A stretch of DNA of 64,000 bases from Physella acuta. Lineage: Eukaryota > Mollusca > Gastropoda > Physidae. Of this stretch, positions 1 through 12,071 are shown one piece after another. The stretch covers positions 27,501 through 91,500 of the forward strand of contig NW_026733927.1 of the NCBI RefSeq assembly GCF_028476545.1. Reading direction: 5' to 3'. A model generated the notes under the pieces. That model had not been told where the DNA came from, did not search any database, and saw only the letters and a program-made list of their open reading frames with translations. Positions within the stretch are counted from its first letter, which is position 1. The number at the start of each line of letters is the position of its first letter. The translations under genes and the position numbers were made by a program.

Positions 1-1062
1 GGGTACTCTTGTTTTTAAATATATACTGTTGAGAAAAATAGTGGTAAGTATCGATCAAGAACAATAACCATATTATCAGAGAAAAAAACGGTGCTTTGTT
101 TTTGGGATTTGTTTATTTTCAGTTCTGAAAATTACCTTGAACCATTTAAACCATATAAGGGAATTGTGCATGCAATATGCTGATGATGAGTTGCTTAATT
201 AATATAAATTACTGAGAAAATAATTTAGTAAAATATAACTTTATACTTGTTTTATTCAAATTATACAATAATATTTTTTTTTGCTTTTTTATGTCTACTA
301 TTAGATGCTTTTTGCCCTTATTTTAGAGTCATTAAACGTTGTTCCTCCGCAAGAATGAACAATCCAATTCTTGCTGAATAGATTATACAAACACGTTATC
401 AATACTGATGTGTCTTCACTAATCTTTTACGCCATTAACCATTGGGCCCCCGTTAAATTGATGAACAAAAAATTCACTAACATGTGTCTTTTATTAACCC
501 CTATAATGAGACGTTGTTTATTTAACTTGACAACCCGTGTGATGCCTAGTTTGTGTTATTTATCATTCTTTATGGGTCGGACGAGGCAGCTTGTTGATGA
601 ATGGACCCTTAAATTACTCTAAAAAAAAAAAAAAAAAAAAAAAAAACTCGTCTCTAGTTTTATATCACGTAAACACGTGCGATCTACTTCACCTACTAAA
701 GTCACAATCAGGTGGCAGAGGTGACAAGCGGATGATGTTGTGGCATGACTAAATCGTTCACGCACTAAAGCACGTGCGTCGATGTATTTTTAAACCTTCG
801 ACGCTCACCTTCTGTAATAACGGAGCACAACGGTTTGAAGGTCAAGGTCAGTGCCATCTATGGCACCTGAGTGCTTCATGCAAGGGTACAATGGGCAGGA
901 CTAAACCTTTTTCTCCCCACCCCCCCCCCCCCTTTCTCACATACGCATTTCAATAAACGTTAAACAAGGCCGGTAATGATGGCCAAGCATTGAGTACATT
1001 TAGTCAGGTTTAGCTTACAGATGATAGTAGCGATTTCAGAGGACACTGTCCTCATCTACAGA
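1..1062. other. AT-rich non-coding stretch
   Basis: No gene is supported. A poly(A) run at about 622-645 and a poly(C) run at about 920 are the only marked features. Short open frames here have no coding character. Confidence 0.6.
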
Positions 1063-1829
1063 TCATGGGTGGTATTTAATAAACGAGTGGCATTGAACCA
1101 GGGGTGGTTTTTATTGATGAGATAACATTTAAACCAGGGGTGGTTTTTATTGATGAGATAACATTTGGGCCAGGGGTCGTTTTTATTGATGAGATAACAT
1201 TTGAACCAGGGGTGGTTTTTATTGATGATATAACATTTGGACCAGGGTTGGTTTTTATTGATGAGATAACATTTGAACCAGGGGTGGTTTTTATTGATGA
1301 TATAACATTTGGACCAGGGTTGGTTTTTATTGATGATATAACATTTGGACCAGGGGTGGTTTTTATTGATGATATAACATTTAGACCAGGGGTGGTTTTT
1401 ATTGAAGAGATAACATTTGGACCAGGGGTGGTTTTTATTGATGAGATAACATTTGAACCAGGGGTGGTTTTTATTGAAGAGATAACATTTGGACCAGGGG
1501 TGGTTTTTATTGATGAGATAACATTTGGACCAGGGGTGGTTTTTATTGATGAGATAACATTTGGGCCAGGGGTGGTTTTTATTGATGAGATAACATTTGG
1601 ACCAGGGTTGGTTTTTATTGATGATATAACATTTGGACCAGGGTTGGTTTTTATTGATGATATAACATTTGGACCAGGGTTGGTTTTTATTGATGAGATA
1701 ACATTTGGACCAGGGGTGGTTTTTATTGATGAGATAACATTTGGACCAGGGGTGGTTTTTATTGATGAGATAACATTTGGACCAGGGGTGGTTTTCATTG
1801 ATGAGATAACATTTAGACCAGGGGTGGTA
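1063..1829 (+). repeat. 36-bp minisatellite, about 21 copies
   Basis: The unit contains ATAACATTTGGACCAGGG followed by GTGGTTTTTATTGATGAG, with common variants GATGATATA, GGGTTGG and TTTGAACC. The period is a multiple of three, so both strands are open for over 230 codons, but the peptide is a pure repeat with no protein-like context. The first unit (1063-1098) is diverged. Confidence 0.95.
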
Positions 1830-3539
1830 TGCTATGCATGTGTGCATATTACCCTCCGAGCAGCCCCCCCCCTCCACTGCCACATTTAATAGATGTGATA
1901 TATACTATGTGAATGTTATACGTGCGTTTTGTTCATAGCTGTTTAAACGAATCAGTCCTGATCCAGGGTACCCTGATTCTTCAAAATGGAATGCTAAAAA
2001 CTTTCAGAAAAATAAATAAATAATTAAAACATTTTATTAATTGCACAGTAATTACATTACGTTACCAACTAAAAATTAACATCATCAAACTTTTAAAAAG
2101 TAAACTCATTTAAAAAATAGTTTCGATATGACCCTTTGGTGTATAAAACAATGAGAAATAAAGTCTTCATTTCGGACTCTTCCTGTTTATTGAGCAGATG
2201 GAGTAGATTTCACCTGTTTGTGTAAACTCGTCAGTACTATGCTAATCGCTTTTTAAATTTCCCAATACAAGTCAGGTACCCAAAAGAGCTGGGTGGACTG
2301 AAAATGCTGACTCAAGCTCTAGGCTCACCTAGGCTCTGTTTCTATCATTGAGACTTCCATCTTATCCGTCTTACGCTCCACCAGTCCACCTTGCCAAAGA
2401 ACAACGAAAAACAACAACAAAATATAAAACTCTTAGTTTGTGTGACTGAAACTAATTAAAACTAAAGAGATATATCCTAGTTTTTAAACTATTTAGGTAT
2501 TTTTATCGTTATTTTAATTATACCTTAAACCGAAAATATCCAAATGCCTAAGTAGGTATATGCAGTCTATATTTATGAAACAAAGCTATAATTCAAATTT
2601 TAAAAGGTATTTTGGTGTATTGACTTTTATTTCCAAAACAGTTTTTACTGTAAACACTTCACTTTTGCGCGTAGGCTATAGAATTAGCGTCATCATTATC
2701 AAGTTAAAGACGTGCCCCCGTCTCTGCTAATCCTTCTGTTCCCACAAATTTTACATCGCAGGCTAATACCTTACAAGATTTATCTAAAAAAAACCCCACA
2801 TAATGGCGACAGCCAAATCTCGTTCTTCATCCCTCGGGCGTTATTTAACGAGAAAATTTTCGAGAGTTTCTGAGGTTGTCAAGAACGCACTTTCTAGGCC
2901 AGCATAAAACAGTGCACGTACATTTCACGTGCATTGCCTACAGTCGTCGTAGCCCAGAGGGGAAGGTACTCGCTGCCAAAATCACTCCACCGTGGAGAGT
3001 ATCATTAGATATAATCGTCGGGTTTAGCACATCGATTCCGGTATAATTATGCGGCTCCGATAGCCAAGGAGGAAACACAATTATCAACAAATATTTGATG
3101 TAGAGTTTGTGGGTGGAGATGATGAAGATGTGGGGGGGGGGGGGGTAGTGCTGCGGTGTTTTGCTTAAGTGGCCTCGCTTGCTTAGTTACATTTCCAATA
3201 ACCGTCTTACAAACCCACGATTCGCATCCGAATACCTCAATTAGCATCGCCCGAGTACGACGATTAAGTGTATTCGAATCCGTTTATGAAACATCCGATT
3301 ACGTGAATAAAATATCAAAATGACACTTCTAACTATTTTGAAGTATTTAAAAATCGAATGCGTATAAAAATACGATTATAATAACTTTATAATACAACTT
3401 TTAAAGTCCCGACCATGATTACATACACTTTAAAAAGCCTACTCATATCTACATTTTAACAACATTTGACAACGATTACATGCTAATCGAATACGACTAA
3501 AGTTCGGCTATGTCATATAATGGACTGGAGGTGAAATCC
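1830..3539. other. non-coding stretch with one SINE fragment
   Basis: AT-rich sequence apart from the SINE piece near 2170-2300 and a short poly(G) run at about 3133. No exon or RNA gene is recognisable. Confidence 0.5.
2170..2300 (-). mobile_element. tRNA-derived SINE, 3' body fragment
   Basis: Reverse-strand sequence shows the family's body landmarks CAGTCCACCCAGCTC, GGGTACCTGAC and a diverged CTACTCCATCTGC block (CTACTTCATCTGCC elsewhere). The tRNA-like head is not clear. Confidence 0.55.
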
Positions 3540-3935
3540 ATTGTAATGCCATTAAAAGTCCATGACGTCACATGACCAGAAATACAATAATTTACTCGTT
3601 GACTTCCCTCGCGTGAGTACTGTTTGTCCAGTTTGTGTTTTACTCCGAGACCAACAACACCATTTCGTGTCGCCACTGGACTTATACCCGGGCGGTCGAA
3701 ACAAAATTAGCGAATAGTTTGATTGCGACTCCTGAAAACCTTGCGCTAATGGCATCTCAATGGACTACCCTCATCACGTGGTTCCCGTTATGCAGGAACT
3801 ACAGCCATGTAAACTTGAGATTTCAGTCCCTAGGGGGGCCCTATTGCAGAAATTCACAGGGAACCTGATCACGTGACCTTTTGAAGGGTCACATGGGAAT
3901 CCCGTGCGCCATTTTGTCTGATTGGCAGGCGTGAG
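3540..3935. promoter_or_regulatory. motif-dense promoter-like region
   Basis: TGACGTCA at 3563, CACGTG at about 3775 and again at 3870-3875 (GATCACGTGACC), then GCGCCATTTTG and an inverted CCAAT box (ATTGG) near 3910-3926. The stretch is more GC-rich than its surroundings. No downstream exon is recognised; the direction is unknown. Confidence 0.3.
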
Positions 3936-4034
3936 CACATGGCTGAAGGAGTATGTGTGTGTGGGGGTGTGTGAGCACATGGTTGAAGGAATGTGTGTGT
4001 GTGGGGGGGGTGTGTGAGCACATGGTTGAAGGAA
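3936..4034 (+). repeat. diverged repeats of about 45 bp leading into the 29-bp array
   Basis: Three copies of GTGAGCACATGGTTGAAGGA plus a GT/GGGG tail, length-variable. Confidence 0.8.
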
Positions 4035-4490
4035 TGTGGGTTGTGTGTGAGCAGTCACGAGTGTGTGGGTTGTGTGTGAGCAGTCACGAGTGTGTGGGTT
4101 GTGTGTGAGCAGTCACGAGTGTGTGGGTTGTGTGTGAGCAGTCACGAGTGTGTGGGTTGTGTGTGAGCAGTCACGAGTGTGTGGGTTGTGTGTGAGCAGT
4201 CACGAGTGTGTGGGTTGTGTGTGAGCAGTCACGAGTGTGTGGGTTGTGTGTGAGCAGTCACGGGTGTGTGGGTTGCGTGTGAGCAGTCACGAGTGTGTGG
4301 GTTGTGTGTGAGCAGTCACGAGTGTGTGGGTTGTGTGTGAGCAGTCACGGGTGTGTGGGTTGTGTGTGAGCAGTCACGAGTGTGTGGGTTGTGTGTGAGC
4401 AGTCACGAGTGTGTGGGTTGTGTGTGAGCAGTCACGAGTGTGTGGGTTGTGTGTGAGCAGTCACGAGTGTGTGGGTTGTGTGTGAGCAAA
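4035..4490 (+). repeat. 29-bp minisatellite, about 15-16 copies
   Basis: Highly uniform units built of GTGTGTGGGTTGTGTGTGAG and CAGTCACGA. The few variants (CACGGG, TTGCGTG) are scattered. There are no spacers between units, so this is not a CRISPR array. Confidence 0.95.
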
Positions 4491-4570
4491 TACACGACAA
4501 AAACTGCCGACATTTGCCACATGGAACCTCAAAAGTTACTGCAGGACATTGAACAGAACAGTGATATAAT

Positions 4571-4824
4571 CAGAGGCTTAGCGACCCAAGGGACAAACTT
4601 TCAATTTGCACCCCCCCCCCTTCCTCAAACTTTCGATTTGCGCCCCCCCCCCCCCCCGTCAAACTTTCGATTTGCACCCGCCTCCCCCCCCCCCCCCATA
4701 TATTTTTATATGTATAATACAAAAATGCAGCTAAAATGATATTTTAATTTGTTTTTCCAACCCATTTTGGCGCCCCCTAAGGTCCGCGCCCGGGGACATA
4801 TGCACACCCCTCGCTACCCCTCTG
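4571..4824. mobile_element. hAT-like MITE (CAGAGGCGTAGCG family)
   Basis: The left end reads CAGAGGCTTAGCGACCC and the right end, reverse-complemented, CAGAGGGGTAGCGAGGGG. The element is flanked by GATATAAT (4563-4570) and GATATAAC (4825-4832), a 7/8-matching 8-bp target duplication typical of hAT. Inside are three AAACTTTCGATTTGC-type units separated by poly(C), and a CCCGGGGACATATG block shared with the copy at 19971. At 254 bp it has no transposase. Confidence 0.85.
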
Positions 4825-4832
4825 GATATAAC

Positions 4833-6129
4833 TATACTACTGGCAAGTCTTTGTAATAACAAAATCTGCCGCTATTTGCTGTTTCCAGTCTGCGACTCTT
4901 AGCCTCAGTGATAGGTTAAAAACAATAATCATTTACACTTTGAATTAAAACACCAAGTCGGCCGTCTCCGATTGGACACTCATCCAAATCGCGTCATCCC
5001 ACAAATATAATTTCGCTAGAACTAAGCGTCGTAGTATTATAATGAAGTAAAATTCAGAAAAGCATTAGGAAAAAAATGTGAATTTCCAATCCAGTTTTGT
5101 GAGACCTGGAATTATTTTGAGTTCATATCTCGACTTTGTGTCAACCCAGCTATGAAAAGTGTCAGATATGAGAATAGAATAGGAAATTAATCCTTAGTTG
5201 GTGCTGATAAATGATATACAAAAGTGCCTGACTTGAGAATAGGAATAAAATCTACATTAGTTGGTAATGATAAGTGTTTACACAATTGCTGTTAAAAAAA
5301 AAAGGCTATGCTTTAGAATATTCCACTAGACATTGAATTTCATTTTACTTGCATTAATAAAATAAAAAAATAATAGACAACCTCATAATACAAGATTCAC
5401 CTCTGAAGATTGTAATCAAAGCACCCCACTTTTCAAATAACGTGTCATAAATCACACAACCGAGTATTCATACTCGCAGTTCAGCCTCGGTCAAATGACT
5501 CGTGTTGATCAAATGTACCCTACTCGTCATCCCCTCATTACATCCACGTCAATTTGAGGATAACTCTTGTCAACGACCTTGGAAAAGAATCAAGAGTTAT
5601 GTTTCCTGTCACTATGAAACCATTACGTCACGCTCCCTGTCAAACGGCCCACCACTTGTAACGGTAACCGCTCACCTTTACAGCTACAGCGCTCACAAAT
5701 GCCACAAGAGCGCTCAAGGGAGAAAAAAACGGTTGTCCCACTTTTTTTTCCCCTTTCTCATTTAAATGCAAACAATTATTTTTTTATTGCGTCACAAGAT
5801 CATTATTTACTCACCATCAGAATGCGTTCGATGACGCGTGGCCATTCAGCCGTGACCGAAAAGTGCACGCTTGAGTGAGTTTCATACAGAACAGACAGAC
5901 CGCGAATTGAAAACCATGAAAGGGAATATTCTAGTAGCTTAACTTTTGCGTGGAATGTTAAGTTGTAAGGATTAACAGCTTTAAAAAAATTACTACATGT
6001 TATTGTGTAATTTACGAAAGAGATTCTTAACATAATAAATAATGGTGTTTGAAGTTGAGATAAAAACCAGAATTTTTTTACAAACGTGTGTTATGCACTT
6101 GATGTTTTATCAATGTTTATCTTAAATGT
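4833..6129. other. non-coding stretch
   Basis: Mostly AT-rich. A small less AT-rich patch at about 5500-5720 contains ACGTCA and several CpGs but no exon I can support. Confidence 0.5.
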
Positions 6130-6430
6130 TGACGTCTGCTGATTTGACAAGTTGCGTTGGTGATTACGTGTGCTGGTGTTCTGATCATCCATAGTTGCTT
6201 CTTGGCGTTTTGCAGTTTTTGTCAATCGTTCTTGGTGTTTAGAATTTTTTTTTGACAATCGTTATGTTAGTTCAGTGATGTTTTGTAATGTTCTACAATC
6301 GTTATGGTTCTTCCTTGCTGTTTTGTAATTTCTTTTTGCATCCGTTATAGTTGTTATAGTAATATTTTGACAATCGGTACTGTTGTTTCTTGATGTTTTT
6401 CGAATATTTTGGTGTGTTAATGTTTTGACA
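6130..6430 (+). repeat. diverged tandem repeats of about 45-50 bp
   Basis: Recurrent GTTATNGTTNTTNCTTG, TGTTTTG and TTGACAATCG words, five to six poorly conserved units. Confidence 0.5.
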
Positions 6431-6499
6431 TTCAGCATTGCATACTGTATTTGCCTAATGACGTGTGATGATGTTTGTGCGGCTTAATGAAGGGCTTTT

Positions 6500-6580
6500 G
6501 CGCATGCTTCATTGGGCGGCTCTCGCCTCTAGTAAACAGGACGTGACGTCACTGTCATTGTTTTATTGTTGGAGTCAAAC
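6500..6580. promoter_or_regulatory. small CRE/CCAAT cluster
   Basis: ATTGGGCGG at 6511, then GTGACGTCAC with a perfect CRE at 6544-6551. No associated exon is visible. Confidence 0.2.
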
Positions 6581-6714
6581 ATGTATCGAGAACGTTGACG
6601 GCGTCTATGTTGCTCTGTACACTCTGTCTAGCATATAGTTCCTGTTTTTTCAGGTCTAGCACCAGGGTGGTCTTATATTTATTCTGTTCTACGACACAAA
6701 ATCAAGAAGCGTTA

Positions 6715-6905
6715 AGACTTATATAGTAAATATAGTTTTATATAGTAAACATAGATTTATATAGTAAATATAGATTTATATAGTAATATTGTTTTATATA
6801 GTAATATTGTTTTATATAGTAATATTGTTTTATATAGTAATATTGTTTTATACAGTAATATAGTTTTATATAGTAATATAGTTTTATATAGTAATATTGT
6901 TTTTT
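6715..6905 (+). repeat. 18-19-bp AT-rich minisatellite
   Basis: About ten units of TTTTATATAGTAATATTG with small length variants. Confidence 0.9.
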
Positions 6906-8800
6906 TCATAGTTTTTATAAAATATATTTTTTTACTGTTTATTTAGTACTATGTTGACGTTATTGTTTAAAGAACAAAGATTTAAAGAGCGGGGTTTTAC
7001 TAAAGCCCACCCCCCTCACATCTCACACACTTCACCCTTATTATGATTAGACTTTACTCGTTTGTCCATCATTTAGGTCACCACATATCACAATCTACAT
7101 AATCGTGAACAGCTGGTTAACTGCTTACAGCGCCGGCACTATGTTTATGAACATGTAGCTTGTATTTAAAAAAAAATAGCATCTGCTATCTTCGATACTT
7201 GAATAATTTATCCCATGAAAATGTATGCTTTGAAAGTTAAAATGCAATTTATAGCAAAAACGATAACTTGGGATAAAAGAGAGAACTATATTTCTTTTGA
7301 TAAACTTTCATCATGCCATCGATGTTTATGATAATAGTAAATACGTGTTTTAATAATGAAACACCTCTAGAAATGTTAGAAGCTTTTAATTTACTGAAAT
7401 CGGTATTGTCGTGGCAATATATTATTCGTCTGACTTTGAAGCGTGTTTCACTATTTACATAATATATTTCTTCTTCATCTTCGTTCTTATTTATATTTTA
7501 TTCAAGTGGATTTACTCCAACAAAATTAGTATAACGTGTCAACTTGTTCTGAGCTATATGATTCCGACTTGGGTTTTATATTTATTTCTTCCATAACCTT
7601 TATCAACCCCAGAACGTTATACTAGGCAACATTTGTTTTGTTTTACAGTTTTCTCTTTTAAATGTTTTGAAATTTGCAACTAATTAGTCTTATATGACCT
7701 GGGGTACAAACCAGAGACTTTTGGAGTTAAATTATAAGCCCTACTGCCCCACCACACCGTCCCCTGGCGATTGTGTAATAAATTTGTGGGAGGGCGGAAC
7801 ATTTAAAACATGCACCAAATGGTATCAATCCAAGTTACCAATCGAATTTTACCAGTCTAATTTACCAATCCAAGTTACCAATCTAAGTTACCAATCTAAG
7901 TTTCCAATGTAAGAAATATATGCTAGTTATTTCTCCAAGAAGCAATCTAGAGTATCAATCCATTTGATTTTTGCGTCAATTTATATTGTTCAATCAATAT
8001 TCATTCGTGATACAAGCGTATAAGCTTGATTGTAAATTATAAATCACCACAAAGAGAATCCGTATGGGTAAATATTGCGCATGTATATTAAATCACTAAA
8101 CGTGAAAATAAGTCAAAATGACAAATTCGTATAACTGTATAGATTTGAAAGCTATACAAATACTCCATTCCTCCGTAAAAAAGACATTTTCAGTTGGTTT
8201 TCTTGTGTGTTTTGGAGTTCATGATATGGTTCATTATGTCACCTCTCTATCACACTTGACATTTTTTTCTCTTCACAGAAAACGATACTTGAGAAAAATA
8301 TACTGGCACCACATAAGACACACACAGCAAGATGCACTCACTAAAACCTGACATACAGTGTTGTGTAATGAAGCGTGAACTCAATCAGCCATTACCGCGG
8401 GCTGATATAATGAACCCATTCATGTCTGTGTGTGCGAGTGAGCAGTCGGTCACGCTTCACTCACCACAGAGCTGCGGAGTTAATAATAAATTATTCAGGC
8501 GTGAACGACAGATACTGAAATCATCAGAGCTCCGCCGCTAGTGATGGGGGGAGGGGGAGGTAGGAGGGTGGTGGGGGTGGTGGTGGAATTCTAATGCCAT
8601 GGACTGGTAGAATAGGTGTGGGGTGATACAAGTATGTTGAGTAGTGTGTTTTTATTGTGGCGTGATGTGTATGTGGTTGTACATATGTATGGTGTCACAT
8701 TTCTAAGATGTCACATAAGTGGTTGCATATTTATATGGTGTCATAATATTTGTGTATGGAGACATTTGTATAGTGACGAGTGTGTATAGGGGCACGTTAG
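6906..8800. other. AT-rich non-coding stretch
   Basis: No gene supported. A short run of 16-bp repeats (CAATCTAAGTTAC words) lies at 7825-7912, and a G-rich patch at 8545-8585. Confidence 0.5.
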
Positions 8801-9522
8801 TATGGTGGAACATTGGGTGGATGGTGGCATATTTGTGGATGGTGGCATATTTGTGGATGGTGGCATATTTGTGGATGGTGGCATATTTGTGGATGGTGGC
8901 ATATTTGTGGATGGTGGCATATTTGTGGATGGTGGCATATTTGTGGATGGTGGAACATTGGGTGGATGGTGGCATATTTGTGGATGGTGGAACATGGGTG
9001 GATGGTGGCATATTTGTGGATGTTGGAACATTGGGTGGATGGTGGCATATTTGTGGATGTTGGAACATTGGGTGGATGGTGGCATATTTGTGGATGTTGG
9101 AACATTGGGTGGATGGTGGCATATTTGTGGATGGTGGAACATGGGTGGATGGTGGCATATTTGTGGATGGTGGCATATTTGTGGATGGTGGAACATTGGG
9201 TGGATGGTGGCATATTTGTGGATGGTGGAACATGGGTGGATGGTGGCATATTTGTGGATGTTGGAACATTGGGTGGATGGTGGCATATCTGTGGATGGTG
9301 GCATATTTGTGGATGGTGGCATATTTGTGGATGGTGGCATATTTGTGGATGGTGGAACATTGGGTGGATGGTGGCATATTTGTGGATGGTGGCATATTTG
9401 TGGATGGTGGCATATTTGTGGATGGTGGCATATTTGTGGATGGTGGAACATTGGGTGGATGGTGGCATATTTGTGGATGGTGAAACATGGGTGGATGGTG
9501 GCTTATTTGTGGATGGTGGATA
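8801..9522 (+). repeat. composite 18/19-bp minisatellite, about 39 copies
   Basis: Two unit types alternate: GTGGCATATTTGTGGATG (18 bp) and GTGGAACATTGGGTGGATG (19 bp, with an 18-bp GTGGAACATGGGTGGATG form). Length changes between types shift the frame repeatedly, yet frames stay open because units contain few stop words. No protein is implied. Confidence 0.95.
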
Positions 9523-12071
9523 TTGTCTATTTAAAACACTGTATCAATAAGATACAAAACGCTGTGTTAAAAGTGTAATAGTTATCTTTGTATAGCATGT
9601 GTTGCATATTTATTGTGCATATATACTATGATACTAAAGAATGGACATGCGAAAGGTTATACATTTGATGACCAAATATAGGGCCTCTTATAAGACAATT
9701 AGAGTGGACTTTCAATTATATTCCAATGTGATGAAACTCAAAAGATAATGGAGCAAATCAATGGTGGAACTCTCATAAAATGTTGGAAAACGAATACAAC
9801 AGTTGATCGGCATAGTAGGCCTATCCTCACAATACTCAGACGTCAAATTCTTACATTTTAGTCTGTCTTCTATCTTTGTTATTTGCTTGGCCAGGTACCC
9901 AAAAAATTTCAATGTATGCTCTTAAATTTTACTATCTCGTATGTCACAGATGTTTCACCACATTTTTTCCATTCAAACGTGTCTTCTGTCTTCTTTCATG
10001 TCTGTACATCCAGGTGCCGTAACTCTGTCTGAGCTAATGTCTGTCTTTTGAACTCTAATGGGATTTTGTGATAAACCACTTTCTTTATGGCTGAACCATC
10101 GCAAAGTTTTCTGCTTTCAAATTTCTATCATGTGTAGATTCTATGTATATTTCATGAACATAATTGCGTAAGCACTCTTGGTAACTATCACAACTTTACC
10201 AGAAATGTAAAGACAATTAAAAACGCCCTACTTTTCTGTCGTCTGATTCTAACGTCTTGATGTCACTGGTTCGCTAATCTCCCCATCCCCACGCCCTCCC
10301 TCCCCCACCCCCCACCCCCCTCTCCCACAGCGACTAATGTGTCTACTACAGCTAGGGGTCAGTCCGTTTACTGCCCGTAGCCCGAGTTTTTTCACACGTC
10401 CTCCATTTTTTCAGTACATCAAGGGTTAATGAGAGATATCTGCCCGGATGGACAACGGAAAACAGAGGGTTAAAATAAAGATGGATGGGTTTGGAGAAAT
10501 TTTTTTTTTAGAATTACACTTGGATAGCCTTCTATGTAATATGTCCGAACTTGCAGAATATAAAGCGTTACGGGTTTATGTGCGTTACATCTTTTCAATT
10601 AAGCCACACACATCAATCAATTACACCTAACTGAAACAACATTTTTTAATGTACATTTTCTTTCAATATTTTACTTTCCCGAATAGTTTAATGAAACAAC
10701 GACTAGCTTTGTTTTAAACGTGAAAAAAACAAACAAAAACAAGATGGTCATTTTTACATACAAATGTTGCAGACTAATTAAACCAAATCAAAAACACAAT
10801 AAAAGCAGTTCTATACTGGTGATAAAAAATGGTGAATTAAGTGAAAACCACAATGTTAAACTTTATAAATCCCCACAATATTAATTGTTGCCTAAAAGAC
10901 AATGTGTATTGGCAATAAATATAAAAAAAATCAATAGTTCGGAATGAAAAAGAAAATCAATATTTTATTGATTACGGTGATAGATTGCACAAGATAACAA
11001 ACTCTATTCTAAGGACTTCTAGTTTTATTTAGCTCTTGCGCGAGTATAGGTCAATGTGCACTGCAGAACTGGTCTTATTTTTAGAGTGCGTCTGTCCTAA
11101 TTAGCATACAATTTAAAATCGTGAACAATCACTTTAGGAAAACACATAACGACTTTAAATGTTTGTGTAATTCTGTAAGTATTTGTGTAAGTATGCAGAT
11201 GTGTATATCTGTAAATGTTTACTGAGGTCAGAACCTACTTATGAAAGTTTATGTAAAAGTCTATAAAAGTGTATATAAGTCTTTAAAAGCGTATATAAGT
11301 ATCTAAACGAATTTGTAATTTAGTATTCGTGTATGTACATCTGTAAAATGGTGTTTGAGTCTGTAAATATATATATATAAGTCTCTAAATGTGTATCAAG
11401 TAGATTTCCCCTTTCCAAACCTTGCGGTATATGGGACAGGTGGAGTAGAGTTAACCTGTTTCTGTGAGCTCGGCATATAAAAGGATAATATGGGAGCGTA
11501 AAAATGTATGGTATCATGTTAAAGTATATGTAAGTATGTAATTATGTATGTCATGTCATGCTTTTACAAGAATCGATGTGTTTAGCCGTGTAACCAATTG
11601 TTATTGCTTATGTCATTGTTTTTGACGACAAACCTGATTATTGTGATATAATATATCAAATCTCTATACAGAAATATAGGCATCAAAATATTATCAGAAT
11701 ATTAAATCTTATTCAGTATAGTACATTCACGCATGACATAAAAAAATAACGTCTATATATAATAGTTTCCAATCTTATCCGGCATTAATATCAAATAATA
11801 TTTTTTCATGATTCTATATTCACCAAAATGTCAGATCAGAAAAGGCAGTAAATTATTGAGTGATTCGGTGTTAAATTTTGAAATAGTTTATTTCATACAC
11901 CAGACGAAAGCAAGGACATTGTTTTCGTTTTAGGAAAATCAACTCCCACTGGGAGAATCTTTCTTTGTTAGGATGTAAAACAAAAAGATTTGGTTTCAAA
12001 TGAAATACAATTTTTCTAAAAAAACAAAAACAAAGATTGTCTAAAATTTATTTGTACAGTTTGAAATTCTA
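9523..12071. other. AT-rich non-coding stretch
   Basis: No gene supported. A GTAAGTATNTGTGT-like degenerate repeat occupies about 11155-11390, a C-rich patch 10280-10330, and a SINE fragment 11400-11475. Confidence 0.5.
11400..11475 (-). mobile_element. SINE 3' body fragment
   Basis: Reverse-strand block containing AGGTTAACTCTACTCCACC and CATATACCGC, as in the 3' part of the copy at 31017. Confidence 0.5.

Noticed and set aside
1056-1889. Long open frames on both strands with repeated [10 protein letters not shown] or [10 protein letters not shown] units
   Set aside because: They exist only because the 36-bp period is a multiple of three and lacks stop words. No initiation, splice or domain evidence.
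4035-4490. Regular 29-bp repeats resembling a CRISPR array
   Set aside because: Units are directly adjacent with no unique spacers, and the context is a eukaryotic genome.
8703-9578. Several 220-260-codon frames in the 18/19-bp array
   Set aside because: Products are pure repeats (CGWWHI, TNMPPS) in many frames at once; artefacts of the array.
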